Source: Taenia hydatigena
Taxonomy: Eukaryota > Platyhelminthes > Cestoda > Cyclophyllidea > Taeniidae
Direction: 5' to 3'
Length of the DNA: 64,000 bases
Assembly: GCA_036345935.2 (NCBI GenBank)
Contig: JADWOT020000001.1
Span: 5,876,270-5,940,269, forward strand
Every line of letters begins with the position of its first letter. The stretch's first letter is position 1. Of the stretch, positions 49,501-62,020 are shown piece after piece. The position numbers and the translations under genes were made by a program. The notes below the pieces were generated by a model. That model had not been told where the DNA came from, made no database searches, and worked only from the letters and a program-made list of their open reading frames with translations.

Positions 49501-51285
49501 TTTAATTTCCGTTTGCATTAGTGCCTTTCCTAGTTCAAGTTGTCGCTGTTCGGCATTTTGAATCCCTTAAGCATTTGTTTAGTAATTTTGAGTCATCTGA
49601 GCTTTATATGGCACAAACAACACTATGCTTATGGCATTTGAAAACATTAAATACGGATCAACTCTGCTATTTGCAAAGATCAAAGAGGTTCTCTGCTAGG
49701 GCTGTTTTGAGTTGGTTCTTTAGCCACATCAAGCCTCTGGCTTCTTCATAAGCATTAAAAGCACTACTGTGGTTTGCGTGCTCTGACAATTCCGGTTGTA
49801 TAATTGACAGGAGAGACGTGGGTTCTCGACATTTCGCATCGAATGCATGATTATTTAAATGACAACTATAGAATAATACACTGAAACAAGACGCAGGATT
49901 CATGCGTCAAATGCAAAAGATAGGAAGGAATAAACGAGTGAATTCATGAAGATTAGAAAAGTTTGTTGGGAGTCAACAATGCTTTCATCTTCAAAATTGA
50001 TCAAAGCATAGGGTAGGCAGAGTGGTTGATTTTCCGGTAGCTGAGTATTCCTTCACCCATTCAGCTTGCACTCCTAGGCGATCTATTGATTACACTAATA
50101 AGAAGGCTTACTAGGCCCGTTCTATCATCCCCAACTGTGTTCATCTAGTTATGCTTATAAATCACTAAAGTTTTCCGGTACCGAGTGCCTTTGGAGATCC
50201 TACAGGACCCAGGCGGATGGTCAAAGCACTGGGCTACATTACCATTAGATTCAACTTTTGACGGAGGCAAGCGAATTCAAGCGCTATCAAATTTTGGCCA
50301 TGGATAGCTTGCAGTTATATTTCATTCCAGCTTACAAACAAACAGATTAGGTGCAATATGCTGATTTTGGATATCGAACGCTTGACGATCCCCATGTGCA
50401 ATATCCCCAGATAGCATGAAGACTGTGAACTACAGTACCGCTTCTTCTTAATCGCTTGCTAAAGTTGACGTTGAGATCGAGATTCCTCAAGGGCATGAGA
50501 TTCATTATTTATGATAAATTCATGCATTACGTATGGCACCAGTTTTCACAAAGGCGCCTGTGATGCCTCTAAGCATTCCACTATCCCTTACTGCCAACCC
50601 TATAAGATCAATCAGATGTTATGAAAAGTCAAGTTAAATCTGAAACGGCGAAGTATCGGATAGACTACTTAGTCTTACATTAATTTAGGCAGTAGCAGCG
50701 AAATTTTGTTCACGTGGTTGTTAAGCACTCAGAGGTTACATACTTGGAGTCCTATGAATAAAATTACCTCTCTTCATTGACGTGCTACTAATGGCATGCG
50801 GTTTCGCCAATGCTGTTCTATGGGTAAAACATGCATGCTATTATGCTGGGTGAGCAATTCTGGGCAAAGTGGCATTTTGAACCACTAACAGAGATGAAAA
50901 TGCAGGCACACAAAAGCTTTTGTCAAACAAACGCTGGATTTTAATTCAAAAACATTTGTGAACCAATTCTAGGATGGCTTCATAGCAAAATTTCTGTACA
51001 AAGAAATTTCTCTCAACAGAGGGTAGGGGATTTCACTTGAATATTCGCTGACGTTGCAAAACATGTTATCTGCTAATAGAGGGTAATAGACGGTGCCACG
51101 TTCAGACCTCCGAGAGTGAGCGTGGAGAGTTTGAGCTCACCAGTAGGAGTGTCACACAGCCAACAGGTCGATGAGCTAAACCAATTGCTTCCATGTTCCT
51201 TGTAAAATGTACATCTGCAAGCGCATGCATTTGCATATTACTTTACCTCCATTAAAAGCAAACATCTCTGCTAACAACTGGGCAG
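46600..51285. other. Unassigned DNA
   Basis: Frames up to 112 codons (49148-49486, minus) have no splice or domain support. A good donor (GTAAGTG) at about 47804 follows a tiny 27-nt exon-like stretch. Nothing could be assembled. Confidence 0.4.
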
Positions 51286-51428
51286 GAGATGGGATGACTA
51301 TGCGCCCATCTGCTTTGCCAATGCAGAGTACCACAACAGTTGCGCAGATCCAGCTTGAAAATAACTATCTCTCAATGTTCATTATCTCATCCTTCGTCCC
51401 CTACTCACGTACCTTATACTCAAATGAG
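51286..51428 (+). CDS. Possible internal exon, unrecognised
   Basis: Acceptor TCTGCTAACAACTGGGCAG precedes an open stretch encoding MTMRPSALPMQSTTTVAQIQ and then LENNYLSMFIISSFVPYSRT, ending at a donor-like GAG/GTACAT. The peptide is plausible but no partner exon or domain was found. Confidence 0.25.
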
Positions 51429-54400
51429 GTACATAAAGGCGGTCAAATGAAGTTCAATTTAAATCACTGCCGTGCAATTATATAATTAATAACAAGAATT
51501 TTGCAGGATATATGTGTTCACCTCTTTTGCGACTAGACATTTTGTAGACTGCTGTCCATTTTTAGCGCACTGTCAAATTTATTTGATAAAGAAGATTAGA
51601 ACTGTGACTCTATCCGTATCGATAGAGTCAACGCTGGTGACAGATTTTGCTTATTAGAGAGCATCATGAGAAGATGCCTCCATCGAGAAAATGGCAGTAA
51701 ATGGGATATATCGTCTCAGAGCTAAAGAAAGTCCCAGTAAATTTGATCGACTGCTCTTAAGCAAAACAGCATGGACCGGTGGATGCTTGAATGAGGTTGT
51801 GGTAAGGGAAAAGGAGGACTGTTGGCCGACTCATTTGCATACTTCTGCCCTGTTGAATGAACTGTAGTGACGTGAGATCATCCTAGGTTAGAAGTGTGAG
51901 AGATAATTGCAAAGAGGATGAGAGCATAATTAGATACAATATATTTAAATGAAGGTTCAGCCTATTGGCCAGCAAAGGTGTGCAGAGGTGGGAGCAAGGA
52001 AAGGTGGGTAGGGCAGTTCCCACATAGATAACAGTCGTACAGAACGGGCGATCAGGCTGATGAAAGAGGAGATCTCTTCTGAGTGGATAGATGTCCGGTC
52101 CTGTAGTCGTATCAAGGAACGTGAAGTAAAAATGCGTGTTGGTTCAAAGACAATCATGTGGATAAGTCACAGGTGCGTAGAAGGGTCAGTATTGATAAGA
52201 ACCCGGTAAGGGAAGGGTGATCAACTTTGACCTATGAACAATGCATATGCATGCAAGAATTCGGGGTGGTAATGCAATGTAATGTAGGAATGAATCAATG
52301 AAACGACCTTAAATAACTGAGCTTGGTAAGTACAAAATTTATTAAAGATTGAATGCCGGTGAGGGATTGGATGAGAGACTAAAGGAAGAAGGAACGAATC
52401 TTAAATCATCCAATCGGTCGAGATAAGTGAGAAGTTAGTTGCAGGGCGCTTGGCGACAAAGTTATTTTCAAGGGATAAATTAATTAATGAACTGACTCCA
52501 TACCTGTGGTATGGGCGCATATGAGAGGGCCTTTGCTGTCAGTGTAGAGCGGCACACTTCGACTGTACAAGTGGGTCCTACAACTGCCACCTAATAAGTA
52601 ACAAGTAATCTGTTTACCACCGGATATATTCCTATCTTATCCACGCTACTCGTAAGTGTATAACTGCGTTGTAAAAGCACACGCAATGCCAAGTAATATT
52701 CAGCTGACGTTGCATCAAGTTTTATGTAATTTCTGACGTCTTCACAGTGGATGGATTAAAATTTTCGGCTCAGATTTTAGTTTTTGCATTATGATACCGT
52801 ATGTTTACACTCAAAGAAATGAAATTTGTGTAGACGATAAAAGGAGGTAGCTGCGCATCAAAGCAAACTTATAGAATAAAAAGATGCAAATTGTCGTATT
52901 GAATCGTAATGCTAGAACTGCTCTTCTGGGTTTCGTCCTTTTACGTGCAGCTCAAATATAGTAATATTTGCTCAGTTGAATCCCTTTTCTCTTATCCCTG
53001 TTAATTATCCCTGTATATACTTAAGGTTTGTATCTTGGAACGTTGATGAGTTTAAACATTAGAATTATGGGAGGATTTTGAAGAACCCTCAGTTCTTTTG
53101 ACAGCATAAATTCTATAAGCTTAAATTATATTTAATGGCACGAGGAAGAAAAAATTTCAAAACTGCCTTCACTCAGTAGACAGAAATGCCACAATGTAAG
53201 TCCAGCTTTCTCAGCCGTTTTTAAGCTGCGATTGTTTATTCTCAATTGACAAAACTGCGTCGCCTAATACGGATGTTCATGGTAGATGGGTTTTTTGGCC
53301 TGGATGCCAATGCCAACGTATTTCTTGTACCTTAGCGACAAATGAAACTGGCTCTTCTTTCTACTACTCACAGTTCACAATGCATATTAGGTGTGGAATC
53401 TGCTTGGCACGGGGTTTGACGAATCGAGTATTAAGAGCCATAAAGAATACCGGATGTTGAGTGATCCACCTCCTCCAGACAAATCATCCCCTCTACCCAA
53501 TGTCGACTTTTTGCAATTTTCGCCTGCCTTCTTGAGGCGAAATTCATTCCTCAAAATTCGTTAAATTTACGGTCAGCGGAAGTTATCTGCCTAATGTTAC
53601 GTGCTTTTAAAAAGAAAAGTCTGCCATTTTTTGCACTGTCTCTAACACTGTATCCAAATTGCAACTGTGTGTATATGCACTTCTGATGACATTTCAGCAA
53701 CCCTTAGTTATATTTCTGCAAAATGCAGTTGCTAAAAATTTAGGTTTTGTCTTTACATATAGCGTACCGCCTTGTCTTGCCAGCACTGCATGTTTTCGTT
53801 GTCCGTCGCATATTTCATTACCTAAGAAGGCACCCAGGACCATTTTAGGTTAGCTACTTTATTCGGTTGCAGCTCTGTAGATCCGCTACCCCTCTTACCA
53901 TACTTGAAGTCCTCTTCATTTAATATTTAGTCTTAGGAGGCGTGGTTATTTGATATAAATCCCCCCTAAATGCAACTATAGTGAGACGAAAAATCTGCAA
54001 AAAACCTAATTTTTACGCTCCATTTTAATGCTTTTTCCACATTAGGTGCTCCAAACTTTCGTGCATGCGAAAATGGGTTGGCTGGCCTACAGAAATCGTT
54101 GCTCATCAACAATGGTGCAGTCAATCGCACCAGTAGATGTATCAAAACACAGACTACATAAGGAATTCAAAATAGACGCAAAGGCAAATTGATGATGATG
54201 CTGTTATCATTCCAACTGCTAGACAAGTCTCAATTTTATCCAAAGCAGAGCATTTTATGGTATATACCTGAGTATTCTGATTAAATAGATCTCAGGTCAT
54301 TTCAAGTGAATCTGCGACCCATTTTACACTAGCCACAGGAGTTTTGATATTTAACCATGGCTCACCAATGAAGGTGGGTTTGTCGCCTTTGGCAACGCAG

Positions 54401-55527
54401 CCGTGCATTCCATTTTTCTCCAGCAGTCTTAAGTGATAGCTACTGTTGTTATTGTTTGCTGACTGTTATACAAAATTCTTAAGCAATTTTAGAATGTTTT
54501 ACCTACATTAATAATATTAATATATATCAAACGTTTATAGTATGGATGCATTCCGGGTACCTCTGCAGAATGACCGACCACAATTTAAGAGGGTTTAAAA
54601 GCCGCAAATATTGCTCTCATATATTCTTCTATTTGGCTCCAAGCGTGCCGCTGCGTAGAATTAACATAAGAAATACATGCCGGACTAAGTCAATCGAAGA
54701 ACAGGATTTTACTAAATTTACTGATACCGAGGCTTTGCTTAGGACTTGTTGGACAGCATCAGAAAGAAGTGTGGCAAAACGAAGCATTCGTCCGCCAAGC
54801 ACCAACGTCTAAATAAATAATTGTTGGTGGTTAAAAGCCTTACTCTAAGCACAGTAGGCTTTATGGAGAAATGGAGGATTTAAAAAAGAAACTAAACGGA
54901 ATTCCGTCTAGATGGTGCAAGGTTATTTAAAGTAAAGCCATCCTTCAAGCTTATTGAGTGGGCAAAACATTGGAAATTTGAGTAGATTTTGGTCGTGAAA
55001 GTCACTTTATGAGCAGTCAGCAGGTAATTTTATGCACAAGCCATTTGTGGTAATGCGTACGTCCCTTAGAAAAGTACTTTCTGCTGATTGTCATGCATGC
55101 CCACAGGTGGGATTGCAACGTGGCACGCACACAGATCACATGGCCAATATGCATGCCCCTACGTGTTAGCCACTAGGGGCATGAGTGTCCTTTAGCTTAG
55201 TTACAGGTTCATCCGACGGTATCCATCTTCCCACAATAATCCTTTCTGCTCTTCTTGTTCATTCAAATAAAGAATTGCTTGCTAACTTGAGCTCTAAAAT
55301 CACGAATTAACATGGGCCATGTGACAAGTTTGGCCTTAAAGATAAATGCTATTGATTATCACATCAGCAGCAAATTCCATGTAATTTTTAAGAACAGGAA
55401 ATGAATACTTATCAATTTTCTGGCTTACAAAGATGCAGACGTTCCAGTCCAAGTTTAATTTTGGGAGAGCGGCTTTGGATCCATCAGCCTTGCGGCCAAA
55501 TAATCAATAAGCAATAAGCCTGAGGTG
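51429..55527. other. Unassigned DNA with two hairpins
   Basis: No gene model. A perfect 10-bp stem (TGACTCTATC with GATAGAGTCA, 6-nt loop) lies at 51605-51630. A GC-rich 10-bp stem (CATGCCCCTA with TAGGGGCATG) extended by three pairs lies at 55152-55183. Their function is unknown. Confidence 0.35.
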
Positions 55528-58500
55528 GCAAAGTGAGTACAGGAATCATAGGAGCAAATGGTTTATTTTATAAAAGCAATGAAGAACGAAAAATAAAATG
55601 GAATAGGCTACAGTGACTAAAGAACTCGTGGTAAGAACGTGGATTCAGAGACGTCCAGCTTTTGATTAACCGCGATCGAACGCACAATGATAGTAAAATA
55701 ACGCTCAAAATTAGCACATCGAAAGCAGTTTTCACCTGAGTGTGGTACGCCTGAATCTCTGGCATGATTTAATGTAACCTACTTTGATAGTTGGTAGTCA
55801 TAACTTTTCTCTTTTAGCAGCACCTAATATCCTATCGTCTTGACTAATTCTCACTTCTATATTTTTGCTTGTCTGTTTTCTGTTTTGATACTTACTTATT
55901 TTGACACCTTATTTTCTCGTATACAGCATTCAAGCCCAACGCATCTGTCTTTTCTGCATTCTTTAAGCGCCTTCCCATTCTGCATTTTGATTACTTATCA
56001 CCGCACAATGGTGCGGTAAGCTTTTTGTCGACCAGGGGACGAATAAGTCGTATGCCGTAGCGCAGTGGCTATTCTTCGCTTAAGAGGTGGTTATCAGACA
56101 TAATCCCAGTGCAAACATTTGGAAAAAAATGACTGTTTTGACGTTCGTAGCAGAATCCTATGAAGTCCCATGCTAAGTAGCATCGGGTAATGATGATTCG
56201 TTGAGGCCATGTGGTTTTGAGAAACTTTGAAAATGACTCTGCCATAAGTATGCCGGTTTGTTTCGAGAAGAACGTCCTCTTTCACAGCCTCAAATTTATT
56301 GCCTGCTTTATGACCATTTTGATGCACTATAACCTTTTTGCATTTTCGCCACAACACAGTATTTGAGCGTCAATACGCCTTAATGAATAAAATTTACCAG
56401 CTTAAAAAATAGCGCTAAAAGCGAAATTCTCGCCACATATTGGGTACACGCCTATTGGCAAAGCTCATAGCTGAGTATATTTTCGCGGAAGGTAGATCAG
56501 AGAAGCTTGCTGGATAGCGCTGAAACACAGGTAAATGTGCAGTACTATATTTGTATTTACGTGTGCAACGCATTTAAAAACCAATGGCTTGTAAAATCAT
56601 GCCCAACTGTTTATTATTTAAAGGCACCATGTCGTTGTCTATTGTCATTACGCTACTGATGAGATTTGAAGCGACGCAATGCGATACGAGGTTTGCATTG
56701 TCACATCGACCAAGCAACGCCCACTAAGTCCGTACAGTCAGGTCTGCTTACATGACGTCTGAAATGCCTTTTTGTCGTGTAGTAAAGATTTTGCTACAAT
56801 GAACGCTCTTGTCTTAATAAGCCACCGGTGTCTACCAAAAAGGGAATAAATTAACCTATAGATCACCAAAACTTACATATTTTGCTGATGTAATAGCACA
56901 CGCTTGCATCCTACGTAAATAATGCAAACCAAATGCCTATAAAGCAGAAAATATTAGAGCGTTATAATAAATAGCCACTGCAAAATATGCCAGGTGGATG
57001 AAGCATCACCTACCTAAATGACATGATTGCATATGCTCTAGTAATGTCACTAGTGCTGCACATTCTGCATAGCACTCTGTGCAGTGAATGCGGGTTATTG
57101 AATTCTCCATTCTCACAACTGCGGTGTGGTGCAACAAAATATGCAATTAAGAGCAGTTTGTGGAAATAATCAAAGCTATGGCTGAGAATCAGAGCTCAGA
57201 CTAAATTTAGCTGGAAGTATACGGAGGAAAACCCACAAATATGTGATACGAAGAAATGGCCGAGTAGTAACTCATAGGTTGCGAATGGAGCAAGACACAG
57301 ACAACACACATGATGATTCCAGTCTATTTTTCAGAGTATGAAAGAAAGCACTTGTGTTGCTTTTAACATATGTGCGGATTTAAAGCAAGAATATTGGAGG
57401 TGCTGAGCAACTCTCTTTACCTCTTTGGTGCCATAACAGCTGCCCAAATGTTCTGTAAAGCCTCCAGCAAACCTAACAACCCACAGCTACCTCAACTAAA
57501 ACGCATCAAGCATTTGAGAAAAAAGGCTATAATTGTGCTATAAATAGTCTAAATTGGCAACTACTTAAGCAGGTCATCTTTAATCGGATTAAAGCAGGAG
57601 TTATGCTACTCAAGGCATTTCATCTATTACAAACAGGCACAAACCTCTCACACACTTGCGTATCTATACACAAAGCCACTTCGAATATATAATTCGTGTG
57701 TTGAATATATGTGCATGGTAAACTGCGCTTAGAAATCGAAATCCGCCTACTGTTGTACACGCGAAGCAAGTGTTTAATGCATAGGACGATGCTTCTCGAT
57801 GACACAGAGCATAGCCTGCATTTGTAGACATCCATTTCGCTAGGGATGAAGATAAGTTGCGTAGGAAAATAAAACAGAACCTGTTGTGAATTCAAGGGGT
57901 AAGCACGTTTACCTCCTGGATCTGGCTTTAGACTTATATGTGATTAAGACGCAGAGGAGCAGCACTCGCGTTTTCGATTGAAGCTTTGCGTTATACCGAC
58001 ATAGATTAAAACTCACTGCACTTGAAACGCTTGCTTCTTCGTTATGCACCCCAAGCAATGATCCATTCTATTAATTTTGTCTGCAAATGATTAGAAGCTG
58101 TTTTTGCAGTAAGGTGTTTTAACATACCAGATGCTTTTAAACCAGTGTCTATCATTCTTGACATTAAAGAGTGAAAGTTGTTTTCGAAGTATAAAGCATA
58201 AGAATTCAAAACAAGTTGTGATTTATCGACTCGAATAACCCAAAATTTATGTTTACCGAAGATGTCTTTGATCAATCTGCTTGCCCTGCGTTCGCTATTT
58301 CTGCCTGATATTATGCTGTGTCAAGAGCAGACGCAACAAGCTAAATGCATAGTTTGAATTTTTTGACTGATTGTGACCATCCGTTTTAGGAATTCCGCCC
58401 ATCGAGCAAGTCCTGCTTCCTGGTAACTTGTCCTTACAGAGCTTTAATTCACCAAACACTATGGTGAGCAGAAGCAACATTTGGACAAGTGATGTCTTCA

Positions 58501-60429
58501 ATTGCAACCATAATGCAGAGGTACAGACAAGACGAGTACAATGTTGACCACAAATAAATCCATCTTTTTTTCTTTTCCTACTTTACTGCAGGCATATGCT
58601 TAGTCTTCCAAATATTTCGAATAAACAAAAGGAGAGCAAGAATAGTGGACTTAAGGCATCCAATCGTTTACTACACCGCAGTGGTGCAGCCACTGTCGGT
58701 GATGGCCCTTGGTATAACGTGATTTTGGAGGCTGGGTTAAAACATTTTTATCTCTTTACATAATGGAATAATTTTGACCTTCGAGTCAGCGTGCATTGTT
58801 ACGTTGCCTCAATCCACAGCTGTATTCACAATGCTTCCAATTCATTAGATTCAAAAATGTGGGCCTCAGCTAAGATTAGGTTGTTTAAAATGTGCAGGCT
58901 TCGTTGCCACATTGCTGATTATTGTTAATATCAGGACTCCTCATTCGCATTTCCATATCCTTTGTGCTAAAATTGTCTCCTTTTCTCTGCACTATATCCA
59001 AGATCTTAAAAAATTTTGACTAGGGCTGTTCATTGTTCTTTAGCGGATGCCTTATCAATCCTTTTGTTGAGACATCACACATGATAGTTTTTGCATAGGC
59101 TAATGTTCTGCTATTCATTTATTTGTTGTTAGTTTGATGCTTTTTGCTACATCTACAAAATGAACATTTTTTGAATCTCTGTCATCTGGAATCTAAAATT
59201 TTTTATGCAGCAAAAGTGTTAACAAGCACTTGGAAATGCAGGTAATTTTTTGGCTTTGCCCAAATTTGAGTTTCCTTCGCCAACGGAAAAGCGTTCATTT
59301 GTCACTGCTCCACTGCGTGTGAGGAAGTAAGGTCATACAAATATGCATCTCACCAAGCGAGTTTCTTGGTCAAAATGAGCTCACTGAGTGAATTTTGCGA
59401 TTGGCGACTCAAAAACTGGCCTTATTTTTAAATTAACTAACGAAATAATCTACCGTTAGCGCCACTTTTTAATGCATATTGATAAATTGGTGAAAGTAAA
59501 TTTGCTTCTCTGCCTCTTTTTAACACTATAATCTCTTAGCGATGGTGGCATGAGGAGACTTCGTTTGCCGCATTCTTAATAACAGGATATAAAGAGACCA
59601 TTTGTTGAGGTTACTCTTCAACTAATGTGCAGCCATGAGTCCCAACATAGGACTGCTTATCGTCAGTTTTGGCATGAACCTTCGTGTGGTTCTTCCGCAT
59701 GCAATGAGAGGGCGAGAGAGTAGGTTTGCTTTAGGAGCGAATGCGAGTGCCGAGTAACAGTCGAGTGCACCTTTTAAGGTTGCGCTTCCACAAATATCGA
59801 AATAAATAATCGGCGCCGACTCGCTGACTCACACAACAATGGGCAATGCTATAATAAAGAGGTAGAGAATCTGATAGTGTTGCCACCAGTTTTGCACAAG
59901 CAACAGCAGCAGTTTGCCAGTAATGCCTAGGATTGTTGGATCGAGTAGTCTGTTACACTGTGGCAGTGGAGAACAACTGCCGACTGGGATAATGTCGCGA
60001 AGGTATGCAAAAATGAAGACAAAGAGGTTGATAAAAGATGGGATTAATTTGTAGCGTCAATAAATCAGTAAAATGATTTTGCTTTAGCAAATGAGGCTGA
60101 GGATGGTTTATTCCGTGCATGATAGTAGTGTGCGAATCCTTCATTCGCTGCACCAATGAAATGGCATGCGTTACGCTTGTCGTGGCATAAAAGAGCCATA
60201 TAATGTCGCCCTCTTGTAGCAGTGGTCCGCATTATCGTTTGAGTGAGTGAACTGTCAACTGAAAACTATCACCAAGTCATTATCAGAGTGTTATTTTGCC
60301 TCCTTTTTGTGGTTGTATCCCCTTTAACGTCTGAAGCATTAATGCTTCTTGCTCCTCGTACTTGAAGTATAGATATTTTCCTACTTATATGTAAAAACGA
60401 GGAAGGTTTGTGAAACATGGCCATTAGGC
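55528..60429 (-). repeat. Right arm of 4.9-kb inverted repeat
   Basis: Exact inverted counterpart of 29913-34814 apart from the single difference at 57757. Its flanks (GGTG before 55528, CATT after 60429 on the plus strand) show no target duplication, unlike the TTTA pair around the left arm. A tract of this length with one mismatch points to a recent duplication, ongoing gene conversion, or a misassembly. Confidence 0.97.
56911..57839 (-). CDS. Two-finger C2H2 zinc-finger protein, right copy (finger 1 damaged)
   Basis: Mirror image of the left-arm gene: exons 57751-57839, 57014-57118 and 56911-56936, with ATG at 57835 and identical splice sites. The only change in the whole arm is codon 27, CAC in the left copy and TAC here (plus-strand 57755-57757). 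It replaces the fourth zinc ligand of finger 1 with Tyr. Finger 2 is unchanged. By family knowledge, loss of a ligand usually abolishes folding of that finger, so this copy may keep only finger 2 or be on its way to a pseudogene. If the difference is a sequencing or assembly error, the two copies are identical. Confidence 0.48.
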
Positions 60430-61995
60430 CATTAGTTTGGCACCAGGTGTTAAGGTAAAGCGCGCCATAAAATGTAGACTGACAATGCCATCTAGGCATT
60501 TATAACCTTACTACCCGCCTTAAGTTTAGCGCTTTGTATGCTAGTCTGTCGAATTTTAAACTATAAAAGCAATGGCTTTATCAGTGAGTTTGGTAGAGGC
60601 ACTGTTCATTCCCATAGCTACTTAATATCTATTCATCCTAAACACCTGAATGAGGGTTAACTGTGAAGTTAAACAGCTGTCTAAATCACCTGCATGGAAG
60701 ACAGCTGTAGTAGTAGCTGACCAAACTAAGCAGTTAAATTCTACTTATTATGATTTCTGGTTTCAACGAAATCTTAGAATATCAACACCTCCTTTCAAAA
60801 CATTTTTCAGCTATATCTGTAACACTAAAGTATCTTCAAAGTCTTGCTGCCGCTTATTCTTAGCCATTCAAACTTCCATTTGTTTGTACCTATACCACCG
60901 AACAAACTGCACTGCCTAAAGCACACTTCTTGTTGCTCAACTTTGCAATGTATAGATCTCTTTTATACTAAAATAACATTGGTAGGCACGGTTGTTTTAA
61001 ATTTTTAATAGCCCAATTTTTGAGGCAGTATCATGGAACAATTTTGCACCGTGGAAGTTTCGTGCTTCACTTTTCATGATGCGATTGGGCAAATGAGATG
61101 CTCTCGTGAAGAATGAGGCCTATTCTCTCTTCAGAGGTCAAGTTTGGCTCACATCGCTAGAGGGTGCCAAACTCACCCACTTAATATACATATACCTCAG
61201 GGAAGCAAATCATTAGTCTTTTTCACCTTGCATGATGGTGCACCAAAGTAATACTTAGATTATTTGCGTCTCCAACGGTAGCCACAATAGCGAGGCATCA
61301 ATAACATAACCACCAGGTTTCTCGTAAGCGGGTGTCTCTTCTCCTCTCCTTTGCACTCTCTCGCTCCCAGATACTCAGTTTCACCTAATTATGTCTTGCG
61401 AATAGCACGGCAGCAAGTACCGCAGCGCATGCATTCATTGGCTGCAAGGTTCATGAAAAACCTGACACTATGTACCCTTCCATAACCTCGAAACGATTCA
61501 AGGGACTCGCTTTCTTTCATTCAGCTAAGCAGTTTATTGGCAATCAAATGACGCGGATTCGGTAATTTTTAACCTACGCTTGCGAATGACACCTGTGAAA
61601 AGTTTTTGAGGATCAGATATGTAACTGAGGAAAAGGAAAAAAGAAGGTAGATGCAGTCTAATTTTTCCGAAGATGTAATGCAGTGAGTCCAAATAGTTAA
61701 ATAAGGAACAGGAATTAGGCGAATTATGCACAGCATTTAACAAATATTTACCCATTGTGGAGGCATTTCTACCCGCTAAATTTGTTAAGCTTATAGCCGT
61801 GTGACTTAAAACATTCAAATGGGATCTTATCAAATGACTGGACGAGGCCTCAGCCAGCTGATTTGTTTTAACTGATGATTTATCAGTCGTCACGTTGTAG
61901 GGTGGACTCACTTCAAACATGTCCATCCGCATTTTCTGTTGAGTTACCCATTGCTGGACATGCGCTAATGCTAAAACTCTTTATAAGAGATCTCC
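60430..61995. other. Unassigned DNA
   Basis: A 132-codon minus-strand frame (61534-61932) and an 89-codon plus-strand frame (60650-60919) are within the length expected by chance and lack domains. No RNA gene seen. Confidence 0.4.
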
Positions 61996-62020
61996 CCTTC
62001 CTTCCTTCCTTCCTTCCTTC
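61996..62020. repeat. CTTC microsatellite
   Basis: Six uninterrupted CTTC units, followed by a pyrimidine-rich stretch to about 62120. Confidence 0.9.

Noticed and set aside
50210..50285. tRNA-like words (GGATGGTCAAAGCACTGGGC)
   Set aside because: No paired acceptor or T stem could be built and no T-loop consensus is present.
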